DNA from: Pseudomonas helleri
Lineage (GTDB): Bacteria; Pseudomonadota; Gammaproteobacteria; Pseudomonadales; Pseudomonadaceae
NCBI RefSeq assembly: GCF_001043025.1
Contig: NZ_JYLD01000012.1
Location: 62,001 to 126,000 of the forward strand
Direction: 5' to 3'
DNA length: 64,000 nt
This document shows positions 51,592 through 60,964 of the stretch, one piece after another; the first letter of the stretch is position 1, and every line of letters begins with the position of its first letter. The translations under genes and the position numbers were made by a program. The notes under the pieces are model-generated. The model did no database searches. It saw only the letters and a program-made list of their open reading frames with translations, and had not been told where the DNA came from.

Positions 51592-53000
51592 GTAATACAC
51601 CTGACATCGGCCAGATGAACGCCGTCGAACTGCTGGCCCGGTATCGCGATAAAAGCCTCTCTCCAGTGGAAGTGGTCGAGGATGCCCTGCTGCGTATTGA
51701 GCGCTACAACCCGGCAGTCAACGCCTACTGCCATGTTGACCCGCAAGGCGCGCTGCAGGCGGCCCGGGAATCGGAGCAGCGCTGGCTGAAGGGCACGCCT
51801 TGCGGTGCGCTGGATGGCGTACCGGCCTCGATCAAAGACCTGACCCTGACTCAAGGCATGCCTACACTCAAAGGCTCTCGCACCACCACGGCGCAAGGTC
51901 CATGGGAGATTGACGCGCCTTTTAGTGCTTTTATGCGCAAGGCAGGCGCGGTCTTGCTGGGCAAGACCACGACCCCCGAGTTCGGCTGGAAAGGCGTCAC
52001 CGATAACCCGCTGTACGGCATCACCCGTAATCCCTGGGACACCCGGCTGACCGCAGGCGGCTCATCCGGCGGGGCTGCCGCAGCCGCCTCGCTTAACCTG
52101 GGCGTGCTGCATCAGGGCAGCGATGCCGGCGGCTCGATCCGCATCCCTTGCGCGTTTACCGGCACATTTGGCATCAAACCGACCTTCGGCTACGTACCGC
52201 AATGGCCGGCCAGTTCCATGACCATCCTTTCGCATCTGGGGCCAATGACCCGCACCGTCGAAGACTCGGTGCTGATGCTGCAAACCGTGGCCAGGCCCGA
52301 TGCCCGCGATGGCTTGATCGGCGCCCCGCGCACCACGCCCTGGCTTGTACAGAGCGATGACCTCAAGGGTTTGCGCATCGCCTACAGCCCCAACTTCGGC
52401 TATGTCGACGTTGATCCGCAGGTCGCCCGCGTCGTGGCCCAAGCGGTGCAGCGTCTGGCCGAACTCGGCGCCCATGTCGAGCAAGTTGACCCTGGCTTCA
52501 GCGATCCGCTGGAGACTTTCAACACCCTGTGGTTTGCCGGTGCAGCGCGCTTGGCCGGCCAACTCAGCAGTGCCCAGCGCGAGCTGATGGACCCGGGGCT
52601 GCAACGGATTGCCGGCCTTGGCGAGCGCATCACCCTTGAGCAATACAGCACCGCGCTGGAAGCACGGGCGGCATTGGTCGCGCACATGAACGACTTCCAT
52701 CAGCGCTACGACATTCTGGTCTCGCCCATGCTGCCCATTACCGCATTTGCGGCCGGGCACAACGTGCCGCCCGAGTCCTCATTGACCGACTGGATGCAAT
52801 GGACCCCGTTCACCTACCCGTTCAACCTGACCCAACAACCGGCGGCCTCAGTGCCCTGCGGGCTGGCCGACAATGGCCTGCCGGTAGGCCTGCATGTGGT
52901 CGGCGCACGCTTTGCCGATGACCAGGTACTGCGAGTTTGCCGGGCCTATGAAAAATACTTCGCGCAAAGCCACCCGCATGCGCCAATAACGCCCGTATAA
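51588..53000 (+). CDS. Amidase signature family hydrolase
   Basis: 470 residues with the full Ser-cisSer-Lys triad: Lys in LDGVPASIKDLTLT (about residue 83), the cis-Ser in TAGGSSGGAAAAAS and the nucleophile Ser in GSDAGGSIRIPCAFTG. The family includes AtzE, GatA-like and many catabolic amidases. The start overlaps the hydrolase stop by four bases, so the two enzymes are co-translated. Together they could strip two nitrogens from one imported molecule. Substrate unknown. Confidence 0.88.
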   Translation: MSNTPDIGQMNAVELLARYRDKSLSPVEVVEDALLRIERYNPAVNAYCHVDPQGALQAARESEQRWLKGTPCGALDGVPASIKDLTLTQGMPTLKGSRTTTAQGPWEIDAPFSAFMRKAGAVLLGKTTTPEFGWKGVTDNPLYGITRNPWDTRLTAGGSSGGAAAAASLNLGVLHQGSDAGGSIRIPCAFTGTFGIKPTFGYVPQWPASSMTILSHLGPMTRTVEDSVLMLQTVARPDARDGLIGAPRTTPWLVQSDDLKGLRIAYSPNFGYVDVDPQVARVVAQAVQRLAELGAHVEQVDPGFSDPLETFNTLWFAGAARLAGQLSSAQRELMDPGLQRIAGLGERITLEQYSTALEARAALVAHMNDFHQRYDILVSPMLPITAFAAGHNVPPESSLTDWMQWTPFTYPFNLTQQPAASVPCGLADNGLPVGLHVVGARFADDQVLRVCRAYEKYFAQSHPHAPITPV

Positions 53001-53012
53001 AAACGGTTCCCC

Positions 53013-53082
53013 CTGTAGGAGCGAGCTTGCCTCGCGATCTTTTAAACGATCAAAAGATCGCGAGGCAAGCTCGCTCCTACAG
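53013..53082. repeat. REP palindrome supplying a stop codon
   Basis: Near-perfect inverted repeat CTGTAGGAGCGAGCTTGCC ... CTCGCTCCTACAG between convergent genes. Its last six bases overlap the end of the minus-strand nucleotidyltransferase: the TAG stop is the TAG of the repeat's TGTAGG. Confidence 0.93.
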
Positions 53083-53637
53083 ATTGATAATCGTCAGCCA
53101 TGGCCAACGCGCTTGGTAGCTTCTGGCCTTGTGCATAAACAAATCAGGCTGCGGGGTTAACGGATTATTGCGTAACAGACCCTGCCCGATATCATCCAGC
53201 CCATAAGGCGCATACACCTCGCCGCTGTCAGCGCAAAGCCCCACGCAGGTCCCGGCCACCAGATAACGATCAATACCGTCACGGGCGGTAAACAACTGCG
53301 GATAAGGCCTGCCGAAACGTTCGGGATACCAGAGGTGCACCCGGGCCTGGTTCTTGATATCAACGTTCACACCCAGATCCTCGAACAGCTGCCGTGCCTT
53401 GATAATGACTTCGTTTTCCGCCTCCCAGGACACATCTTGATCAAAGTAAAAAACGTCGTAATCCTTAACCCCAAACGCCGGCGGCAGGTTTGAGCGATGG
53501 TTCCAGACCGCCTGAAACAGGCTGCCCGCCGTCAACAAGCACTGTTCAACGCCCAGCTTGGGCAAGCGCTCCATGAGCTCAGCGTTGACCGGGTTACCCA
53601 TTGCCAGGCTAACAAAGTGTTCAGGCGTCAAATTCAT
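53077..53637 (-). CDS. Nucleotidyltransferase family protein (DUF925-like)
   Basis: 186 residues. KDYDVFYFDQDVSWEAENEVI near residue 70 is the acidic pair of the nucleotidyltransferase fold, preceded by LLTAGSLFQAVWNHRS, the GS-containing loop. This matches the family sometimes named YcgL/DUF925-like nucleotidyltransferases, with no known substrate. An upstream in-frame GTG at 53673 exists; the ATG at 53637 has AGGA seven bases before it and is preferred. The last codons and stop run into the REP element. Confidence 0.75.
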   Translation of the reverse strand: MNLTPEHFVSLAMGNPVNAELMERLPKLGVEQCLLTAGSLFQAVWNHRSNLPPAFGVKDYDVFYFDQDVSWEAENEVIIKARQLFEDLGVNVDIKNQARVHLWYPERFGRPYPQLFTARDGIDRYLVAGTCVGLCADSGEVYAPYGLDDIGQGLLRNNPLTPQPDLFMHKARSYQARWPWLTIINL

Positions 53638-53773
53638 CGGCAGTCCTTTAGCTTCTGCGTTCCAATTGGGCACAACTCTATCCGGGTTCCATGACCGGTT
53701 CTAGCCGCACACACCGGAGCGATTCTGACCGGCGGCTGTCATATGCCGTTACCTATGCCGCACTATAACCACC

Positions 53774-54613
53774 ATGCCTATACGTCCTGCATCACTCGCC
53801 CCTGTTTATGAATACCCTGAGCACCTGCGCGCTCAAGTCGCTGCAGCACCGCGAGCGCCAGGGGTTTACTTCTTTTATGCGCAAGACGACTCGATGCCGC
53901 TGTACATCGGTAAAAGTGTCGATATCCGCAGCCGACTGCTGGCACACCTGCGAACACCCGAAGAAGCCCGCATGCTGCGCCAAGCAAAAAGAATCGAGTA
54001 TGTGCAAACCGCCGGAGAAATCGGCGCGCTGCTGCTGGAATCGCGCCTGATCAAAGAACTGCAACCCCTCAAAAACAAGCGATTACGCAAGCAACGCCGG
54101 TTGTGCTCAATACGCGTCATCAAGGGTGCTGTAGACATCATCGACACCACAGACTTGCCCGGCGCCAGCCCGTTGTACGGGCTGTTCCGCAACAAGCGCA
54201 TGGCCACTGAAGCGTTGATGCTGATCGCTGACGAGCAGCGCCTGTGCCACAGCCTGCTCGGCATCGAAAAAGCGATGGGCCGCAGTTGCTTCAGAGCACA
54301 AATCGGCAAATGCGCAGGCGCCTGCAGAGGTGATGAAAGCCATGCTGCCCACACCGAACGCTTGTTAACCGCGCTTGCCCGCTGGGCCGTACACCGCTGG
54401 CCCTTCCCCTGCGCAATCGCCCTGCACGAGCGCCACGGTGAACATGAGGAATACCACGTCGTGGACGGCTGGCATTACATCGGCACCTACGCCACGGAAG
54501 CTGAAGCCAGACAGGCACCGAAAAGCACCGGCCAGGCATTTGATGCCGATTGCTACAAGATCCTCGTGCGTCCGCTGCTGCTAGAGGGTGCCGAGTTGAT
54601 CATGCTTGGGTAG
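53774..54613 (+). CDS. cho: Cho-like excinuclease (UvrC N-terminal homologue)
   Basis: 279 residues with a UvrC-type GIY-YIG endonuclease domain: APGVYFFYAQDDSMPLYIGKSVDIRSRLLAHL near residue 30, then TAGEIGALLLESRLIKELQPL carrying the catalytic Glu. The UvrB-binding and C-terminal nuclease domains of UvrC are absent, as in E. coli Cho. It makes the 3' incision at bulky lesions. Cho is an SOS gene in E. coli, but I see no clear CTGT-N8-ACAG LexA site in the 136 bp upstream. Confidence 0.87.
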   Translation: MPIRPASLAPVYEYPEHLRAQVAAAPRAPGVYFFYAQDDSMPLYIGKSVDIRSRLLAHLRTPEEARMLRQAKRIEYVQTAGEIGALLLESRLIKELQPLKNKRLRKQRRLCSIRVIKGAVDIIDTTDLPGASPLYGLFRNKRMATEALMLIADEQRLCHSLLGIEKAMGRSCFRAQIGKCAGACRGDESHAAHTERLLTALARWAVHRWPFPCAIALHERHGEHEEYHVVDGWHYIGTYATEAEARQAPKSTGQAFDADCYKILVRPLLLEGAELIMLG

Positions 54614-54807
54614 TGGTCGGCCCCTACCCACCTTCTTGACATCTTTAACGTGCCCCGGCAAATTGGCCGCCCATTCTTTTTCGGCCCCTCTTAAGTGCAC
54701 CGCCCAGGCGTTAACTCGCGAAGCGGTCATACCTGAAGCCGACTCTTAATCGGTCGCCACTGCCCGGCGCACCCATCATCAGACCTAAAGAGAAGAAGGA
54801 TGATTTC

Positions 54808-55245
54808 ATGATCATTCGCAAGGGTAACGCTGTGGACCATCCGCAGTTGCTGAACATCTGGCTGCGCGCAGTTCAGGCCACTCACGATTTTTTGCAGCCA
54901 TCCGACATCGAAGCACTGACACCGCAGTTACGTGACAGCTACTTGCCAGCCGTAGAGCTGTGGGTCGCGGCAAATACTGGAGACTGGCCACTAGGGTTCA
55001 TTGGACTGAGTGACAACCATGTGGAAATGCTCTTCGTAGACCCACAACAGCATGGCCAAGGCATTGGCCGAGCCCTGCTGGACCATGTCCGTACATCGCG
55101 CGCGACGCTCAGCGTGGATGTCAACGAGCAAAACCCACAGGCCGTAGGGTTCTACCTGCACTACGGGTTCGTGCAAACGGGGCGTTCGCCACTGGACGGT
55201 GAAGGACGACCCTTCCCGTTATTGCACATGAGCTTGCCTGAGTAA
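54808..55245 (+). CDS. GNAT acetyltransferase, YjaB-like
   Basis: 145 residues, a single GNAT domain. The acetyl-CoA loop is FVDPQQHGQGIGRALLDHV (Q-x-x-G-x-G/A). The ending VNEQNPQAVGFYLHYGFVQTGRSPLDGEGRPFPLLHM follows E. coli YjaB closely. AAGGA seven bases upstream of the ATG supports the start. The acceptor substrate is unknown. Monocistronic, with a hairpin after it. The 194 bp before it show nothing recognisable. Confidence 0.88.
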   Translation: MIIRKGNAVDHPQLLNIWLRAVQATHDFLQPSDIEALTPQLRDSYLPAVELWVAANTGDWPLGFIGLSDNHVEMLFVDPQQHGQGIGRALLDHVRTSRATLSVDVNEQNPQAVGFYLHYGFVQTGRSPLDGEGRPFPLLHMSLPE

Positions 55246-55252
55246 AAAGGTT

Positions 55253-55282
55253 GGGGCTGTGTGTCACACTGCATACAGCCCC
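55253..55282 (+). terminator. Hairpin after the acetyltransferase gene
   Basis: GGGGCTGT and ACAGCCCC pair perfectly with a 14-nt loop, seven bases after the stop. There is no T-run, so a likely but not certain terminator. Confidence 0.5.
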
Positions 55283-55638
55283 GCAACAGGCCCCCATGAA
55301 AGAGATGACGATCTAGCTTAAAAACCAACTCTCCCATATTCAAAAATCGCCTACGTCTTGAATTGCCCCATAGCGCGAACGTGTATTACCGATCTGATAA
55401 AAAGTTCCATTACTTGTGCAATTAGATAAAAAACCCAACTGACCACACGGCAACACCCCCACTTTAAACAATGATTAAAACAGCACAGCAGACTCTCAGT
55501 AACACCTCGCCAAATCACACAGCCTAGACACTATCAACGACAACACAAATTTTATTTTATATTTGCATTTTGACAAAACGCCTTCTTAACTCTTTCCGGC
55601 TTTAGGAGTACATCTAAACCTCACACAGGAGTTACACC
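55283..55638. other. AT-rich promoter region of the fimbrial operon
   Basis: 356 bp with no gene. AT content rises sharply compared with the preceding DNA, including TTTTATTTTATATTTGCATTT near 55551-55571. Such tracts suit MvaT/MvaU silencing. I see no definite -35/-10 pair and no invertible-switch repeats of the FimB/FimE type. Confidence 0.55.
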
Positions 55639-56166
55639 ATGAAACGGATCGCTTTAATCCTCGCCGCTACATTCCCTGTCATGGCTTTCGCAGCTTCTCA
55701 AAACACCATCACGTTTAACGGACAAGTCACCGATCAAACATGTACGGTTGCAGTCAATGGTAATGCGGCCAGCCCGATGATCCTGCTACCCACTGTGAGT
55801 GCCACATCGTTGAGTGCCGCGAACAGCAAATCCGGAGAGACCCCTTTCACTGTAAGCATCAGCGGTTGCACTGCCCCATCATCAACAGCCCTGGCGATCA
55901 AAACTGCATTCTTGGGCAACAACGTGACCAGTGCTGGCAACCTTGGCAGCTCAGGTACAGCCACAAACGTACAAATTCAATTGCTTAGCGCACCTGCAGG
56001 TACGGCCATCGTACTTGAAGGGGTCACCTCGGTGGCCGGTCTGGTTCTACCCAGCGCGCAAACTGAAACCAGCCATGATTTCGCTGCGCAGTATGTCAGC
56101 GAAACAGGTGGTGCCACTGCGGGTACAGTTACAGCCAGCGTGCAATACGCTTTGGATTATCTGTAA
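55639..56166 (+). CDS. Major fimbrial subunit (type 1-like pilin)
   Basis: 175 residues. A signal peptide MKRIALILAATFPVMAFA is followed by a pilin domain with the donor-strand N terminus ASQNTITFNGQVTDQTCTV, the disulfide Cys pair (CTV near residue 37, GCTAPS near 76) and a C-terminal strand GTVTASVQYALDYL with the penultimate aromatic expected for chaperone recognition. AGGAG seven bases before the ATG. First gene of a chaperone-usher operon. Confidence 0.9.
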   Translation: MKRIALILAATFPVMAFAASQNTITFNGQVTDQTCTVAVNGNAASPMILLPTVSATSLSAANSKSGETPFTVSISGCTAPSSTALAIKTAFLGNNVTSAGNLGSSGTATNVQIQLLSAPAGTAIVLEGVTSVAGLVLPSAQTETSHDFAAQYVSETGGATAGTVTASVQYALDYL

Positions 56167-56254
56167 GACAGTAGTCCACTCTACCGGGCAATACGCCCGG
56201 TAGAGTTGTCTCCCCCTAACTTCCCTACTCTTTACACGTTGTGTGCGGATTGCC

Positions 56255-56980
56255 ATGTCACGCCTAATAAAACTAACTCAGACCTTCACTCTAACTCTCC
56301 TGGCACTTTCAGTGAATCCTGTTAGTGCCAGTGTCATCATGACCGGCACCCGAGTGATATACCCTGCTCAGGCGCAAGAAAAAACCGTGCAGTTGACCAA
56401 TCAGAATGCACTGCCCTATATCGTGCAAATGTGGATTGATAACGATCCTGACAATAATGAACCGAAAAATACCACTTCACCTTTTATTGCCAATCCGCAA
56501 ATTTTTCGTATTAACCCGAATGCCGGACAGACTGTTCGCTTGGTCTTTACTGGTAACAGGTTAGCCAAAGACAGAGAAACACTCTTTTATCTTAGTTTCT
56601 TGCAAATGCCGGCCATCAAGGCCAGCGAATTACAGGCCAACAAGTTGCTGGTTGGCGTGAACAGCCGGATGAAACTGTTCTACCGCCCTCAGCAACTGGC
56701 GGGCAACCCGGATGAACTGAGTAAATCACTTAGCTTCAAAGTGCAAGGCAGGTCCATCGTCGCCAGCAATCGCAGTGGTTACTACGCCACCGTGCGCGAC
56801 GCGAAGGTGATCCATGGCGGTCAAACACTTACCGTAAATCAGGCTGTGATGATTCCGCCACTGAGTGAAGTCAACTGGATGCTTCCCACTCATACGTCAG
56901 CCAGCAAAGGCGACATGCTACGCCTGACGTTAGTCAACGATTACGGTGCAGATGTCATCAATGACCTCCTTATTAACTGA
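56255..56980 (+). CDS. Fimbrial periplasmic chaperone, first copy
   Basis: A PapD-type immunoglobulin-like chaperone that stabilises pilin subunits for delivery to the usher. 241 residues. After the signal peptide (ending VNPVSAS) comes MTGTRVIYPAQAQEKTVQLTNQNALPYIVQMWID, with the Arg of the subunit-anchoring pair. SRMKLFYRPQQL carries the matching Lys. The in-frame GTG at 56243 is less likely than the ATG at 56255. Confidence 0.92.
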   Translation: MSRLIKLTQTFTLTLLALSVNPVSASVIMTGTRVIYPAQAQEKTVQLTNQNALPYIVQMWIDNDPDNNEPKNTTSPFIANPQIFRINPNAGQTVRLVFTGNRLAKDRETLFYLSFLQMPAIKASELQANKLLVGVNSRMKLFYRPQQLAGNPDELSKSLSFKVQGRSIVASNRSGYYATVRDAKVIHGGQTLTVNQAVMIPPLSEVNWMLPTHTSASKGDMLRLTLVNDYGADVINDLLIN

Positions 56981-56999
56981 TGGCTCGGGATGAGTGTTT

Positions 57000-59639
57000 A
57001 TGCTTGTGCGTCGCGTTTATGTATTTAAAAAGGATTTTAAGGTTTCACGCTTATATGGATTACGCGATCTGGTAGGAGCATCGGCGTTAACCACTGTCAG
57101 TTTGTTGTGCCCTGATCCGGTTCTGGCAGAACCTGCCACAGTGAGCGCTAACGACCCATACGTTTTCGACGACAACATGATGTTCGGTAATGGCTCGTTA
57201 TCGCGTTTCAACCGTATTAACGCAGTAGAACCAGGGCAGTACAAAGTCGATCTATTTATCAACCGGCGTTTTGTAGATCGGGTTGACTTGCGCTTTGCCA
57301 GCCAGGGAAATGGCGATGTCCAGCCCTGTCTGTCAGAGAAACTGCTGGAGTCTTCAGGTGTGCTTAAAAGCGCCATTCATACCACCGACGACAATCAATG
57401 CCTGATCCTCTCACAGGCCATCCACGGCGCCTCCACGGCTTTCGATTTTTCGATACTGAGACTGGATTTAAGCATCCCGCAGAGCCTGATGATCAACACG
57501 CCAAGGGGTTACGTGCCAACACAGAGTCTTGATGCTGGCAGCCTTATGGGCTTCGTCAATTACAGCGCCAACCAATATCATGTGACTCGCTCCGGTAAAA
57601 ACAACAGCAGTACAGATTCGAGTTATCTGTCCCTGAACAGTGGCTTGAACGTGGGTCTATGGCGCTTGCGCCAACAGGGAAACTGGCGTTATGACAACGA
57701 TTACGGATCGCACTGGAATACGACCCGTACATACGCCCAACGAGCATTACCTGGCATTAAGGGCGACCTGACTGCAGGCCAGGGGTTTACGTCGGGGCGT
57801 TTTTTTTCAGGGCTAAGTTATACCGGTATTGAGATCGCCTCTGACGACCGCATGTTGCCCGAGTCACAGCGCGGATATGCGCCCACGATACGAGGAGTCG
57901 CTACCAGCAACGCACAAGTGATCGTGCGTCAGAACGGCAATGATATTTATCAAACTACCGTCACGCCGGGTCCATTTGAGATCAATGACCTTTATTCAAC
58001 CAACTACAACGGCGACCTCGAAGTCTCTGTGATTGAAGCTGATGGTAACGTCAGCACGTTTACGGTGCCCTTCTCGGCGGTTCCAGAATCGTTGCGCCCT
58101 GGCGTGTCTCGCTACAGCTTGGCGCTGGGACGAACCCGAGACAACGGAGATCACGATCCGTTTGGTGAGGTGACCTACCAAATCGGCCTGAGCAATAGCA
58201 TTACCGCCAACAGCGGCCTGAGAATCGCGGATCGTTATCAGGCGTTCGTAGTAGGAGGCGTGTACTCCAGCAGCCTGGGTGCATTCGGCCTGGATACTAC
58301 GTACTCACGGGCTGACTTGCCCGGAGACGGTCAGTTGGATGGCTGGATGGGACGTCTGTCATACAGTCGAACGTTTCAGCCCACCAACACTACCTTATCA
58401 ATAGCCGGGTATCGCTATTCCACTGAAGGCTATCGCGATTTGGGCGATGTCTTAGGGGTACGCAGATCGACTCGAAAAAACGAAACCTGGGAGTCGACAA
58501 GCTACATGCAGCGCTCGCGCTTCGAAGTGTCGATTAACCAAAGCCTTGATGACATGGGCAGCGTGTTTCTGTCGGGCTCGACCCAAGACTATCGCAATGG
58601 TCGAGACCGCGACACTCAGTTACAGTTTGGCTGGTCCAACACACTGCGTAACAATATCAGCCTGAACCTGACAACATCACGACAGACTACCGGCAGTTAC
58701 CTGAACCGCCGCAGCGGGCACTATGACGATCCGCTCGACAACACATTCGCCAATGGTGGTCTTGGCATTGCTCGTACAGACGGCAGAAGCGAAACCGTCA
58801 CACTACTGTCCGTGTCTTTCCCGCTCGGCAGCCCCGGTCGCCCTAACACGCCCTATCTAAGTACCTCGGTCACCCATAGCTCGGACTCTGGCAATGTGTA
58901 TCAAACCTCGTTATCAGGCACTCAGAGCGACGATCAGTCGCTGAGTTATGGCATTGACGCCTCTCGCGATGCCCAACAAAAGCTCAACGTTTTTAGTGCC
59001 AGCCTTCAAAAATATCTGCCCAACGCTTCTCTGAGTGCCACAGCCTCCAAAAGTCAGGATTACTGGCAGGCCTCAGGGAGTGCCCGCGGTGCTCTGGCAG
59101 TGCACGAGGGGGGTATCACTTTTGGCCCGTACTTGAGCGATACCTTTGCGCTGATCGAAGCCAAGGGTGCCAGTGGTGCCAAAGTCATGAGCGCAAGCGG
59201 AGCCACAATCGATAGCCGAGGGTATGCACTGGTGCCGTCACTAACGCCATACCGCTACAACTCCGTTGTCATCAACCCGGAAGGTATCAGTGAAAAGACG
59301 GAAATCGGCAATGGCCAACAACGCGTTGCTCCATATGCGGGGGCGGCAGTCAAGGTCAAGTTCAATACAGTGATTGGCAACGCAATTCTGGTAAAAGCCC
59401 TACGCAGTGATGGCAAAGCGGTGCCCATGGGAGCCGATGTACTGGATGACAGCGACAGCGTAATTGGCATGGTCGGCCAAGGCAGCCAGGCCTACCTTCG
59501 GACCGACAAACTCAAAGGCACGTTGGTCGCACGCTGGGGCGACGCTCCAGAAGAACGATGCAGCATGCACTTCGACCTGACTCGACAGGATGTCAGTCAG
59601 GCTCTGATCAAGATCAATAGCGAGTGCCGCATCCCATGA
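57000..59639 (+). CDS. Fimbrial outer-membrane usher protein
   Basis: A FimD/PapC-type assembly pore, 879 residues. The N-terminal domain has FDDNMMFGNGSLSRFNRINAVEPGQYKVDLFINRRFV. A 24-strand barrel follows with plug-region motifs such as FEINDLYSTNYNGDLEVSVIEADG, and the C-terminal domains end ERCSMHFDLTRQDVSQ...ECRIP with a conserved Cys pair. A GTG at 56994 is an alternative start; GGGATGAG ends five bases before the ATG at 57000. It follows the first chaperone by 19 bp. Confidence 0.93.
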   Translation: MLVRRVYVFKKDFKVSRLYGLRDLVGASALTTVSLLCPDPVLAEPATVSANDPYVFDDNMMFGNGSLSRFNRINAVEPGQYKVDLFINRRFVDRVDLRFASQGNGDVQPCLSEKLLESSGVLKSAIHTTDDNQCLILSQAIHGASTAFDFSILRLDLSIPQSLMINTPRGYVPTQSLDAGSLMGFVNYSANQYHVTRSGKNNSSTDSSYLSLNSGLNVGLWRLRQQGNWRYDNDYGSHWNTTRTYAQRALPGIKGDLTAGQGFTSGRFFSGLSYTGIEIASDDRMLPESQRGYAPTIRGVATSNAQVIVRQNGNDIYQTTVTPGPFEINDLYSTNYNGDLEVSVIEADGNVSTFTVPFSAVPESLRPGVSRYSLALGRTRDNGDHDPFGEVTYQIGLSNSITANSGLRIADRYQAFVVGGVYSSSLGAFGLDTTYSRADLPGDGQLDGWMGRLSYSRTFQPTNTTLSIAGYRYSTEGYRDLGDVLGVRRSTRKNETWESTSYMQRSRFEVSINQSLDDMGSVFLSGSTQDYRNGRDRDTQLQFGWSNTLRNNISLNLTTSRQTTGSYLNRRSGHYDDPLDNTFANGGLGIARTDGRSETVTLLSVSFPLGSPGRPNTPYLSTSVTHSSDSGNVYQTSLSGTQSDDQSLSYGIDASRDAQQKLNVFSASLQKYLPNASLSATASKSQDYWQASGSARGALAVHEGGITFGPYLSDTFALIEAKGASGAKVMSASGATIDSRGYALVPSLTPYRYNSVVINPEGISEKTEIGNGQQRVAPYAGAAVKVKFNTVIGNAILVKALRSDGKAVPMGADVLDDSDSVIGMVGQGSQAYLRTDKLKGTLVARWGDAPEERCSMHFDLTRQDVSQALIKINSECRIP

Positions 59640-60964
59640 TCCCTTTTTACAAAAAGAACACCCTAATGATGATTTCCCGTTATCGATTAACGCTCACACT
59701 TATCGTGATGTTCGGGGCAGTCATTTCTGACGCTCAGGCAACCTGCAGCAGGATCTACTCCGGCATCCAGACACGAGACAACAGTACAGCACAACTTACC
59801 TTCGGCCGGATCAACCTGACATCAGCCCACTTACAGCCCGTGGGCACTGTGCTAGGTTCAATCGTAATTTCACCGGCTTCCGCCCCCGGACTGACCAGTG
59901 AAACATTAATGTGGGAATGTGATATCACTGATGCTGATGACCTCTACGAACTTTTTGCCACTAATGGTGATGATCGGGTGGGCGGATTCTGGGACATTGG
60001 GGCTGCCGATGGTCTGCCTAATTACTTTGCGACCTGGTTTCCTTATGTTGCAATCAGGCTGACTCATGTCAATTCCGGCCAGGTTTACACCCGTTACTGG
60101 CAGCAAGCCCGGATCACCGAATACGACACGGTAGGCAACAAGATCCAGATTAAGGCAAAACACTTGAGCTTGATCCAGGCCGAGCTCGTTCGTGTGTCAA
60201 GTCTCCCTCCAACGACAGGCTCAGTTTCAAATTACTGCACTGGAACAGCCGCCAGCAGTGGTAGTGGTGTTTATCCTTACACCTGTACACAACCCAACGG
60301 CTATATCCAGTTCCAGGGTGGCGGTATCAAGTCCGACTCGGTCGGGGAAGACTCCAGCAGATACTACAGATTTTGGGGCGCTCGAAACGGCGTTGGGTAC
60401 GGCATGCGCTCGGCGGCGTCAATCAGCTACGCTGCCACTTGTGTAGCCAGAAACGTCACACCTGTCGTCACCTTCCTGCCCGTCACCGCCGCTGAGCTTA
60501 ACCAGGGAGCCACGCGCAGCAGCGACTTCACCATTGATCTTGAATGCGATAACGCGGTGAATTCCGGAACATCAACCAATCAAACAGCACTCGGTATTCA
60601 AGTCGCTCAAAGCGCCTATACCCAAGCCCAATCCATGGGTCTTGTGACCAGTGGCGGCGCAGTCACTCACTTATTGTCCAACGGCTATGGCAGCGATCCG
60701 TCGGTTGCGACGGGTGTCGGGATCAGCCTGCGCAACGCAAAGGACGGCACTGCCATGAATTTTTTAGGTTGGTCCAACACCGGCACCGGTGCCTCCGGTG
60801 GCTGGTACCCGGTCTTGGATGGGGCGAGCAGCAATGGGAGCAACACGCAGAACTTCACCAATTATTCGCAGACCATCACTGCCACCCTCAGTGCACTGCC
60901 CGGTTTGACGGTCAAACCGGGAAAAGTCAACGCAACTGCTTATGTCTTGGTGAAAGTACAATGA
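59636..60964 (+). CDS. Fimbrial tip adhesin / minor subunit
   Basis: 442 residues from the ATG that overlaps the usher stop by four bases; a shorter start at 59666 would give a cleaner signal peptide (RLTLTLIVMFGAVISDAQA). The N-terminal half (about 45-220) holds a putative receptor-binding domain with several Cys and Trp residues (WECDITDADDLYELFATNGDDRVGGFWDIG). The C-terminal half is pilin-like and ends VNATAYVLVKVQ. Two-domain adhesins of this kind sit at the fibre tip. The ligand is unknown. Confidence 0.8.
   Translation: MIPFYKKNTLMMISRYRLTLTLIVMFGAVISDAQATCSRIYSGIQTRDNSTAQLTFGRINLTSAHLQPVGTVLGSIVISPASAPGLTSETLMWECDITDADDLYELFATNGDDRVGGFWDIGAADGLPNYFATWFPYVAIRLTHVNSGQVYTRYWQQARITEYDTVGNKIQIKAKHLSLIQAELVRVSSLPPTTGSVSNYCTGTAASSGSGVYPYTCTQPNGYIQFQGGGIKSDSVGEDSSRYYRFWGARNGVGYGMRSAASISYAATCVARNVTPVVTFLPVTAAELNQGATRSSDFTIDLECDNAVNSGTSTNQTALGIQVAQSAYTQAQSMGLVTSGGAVTHLLSNGYGSDPSVATGVGISLRNAKDGTAMNFLGWSNTGTGASGGWYPVLDGASSNGSNTQNFTNYSQTITATLSALPGLTVKPGKVNATAYVLVKVQ

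Noticed and set aside
53690..53773. Possible LexA site before the Cho-like gene
   Set aside because: No CTGT-N8-ACAG arrangement is visible in the upstream bases.
55283..55638. Invertible phase-variation switch before the pilin gene
   Set aside because: No inverted repeat pair flanking a promoter segment could be found by eye.
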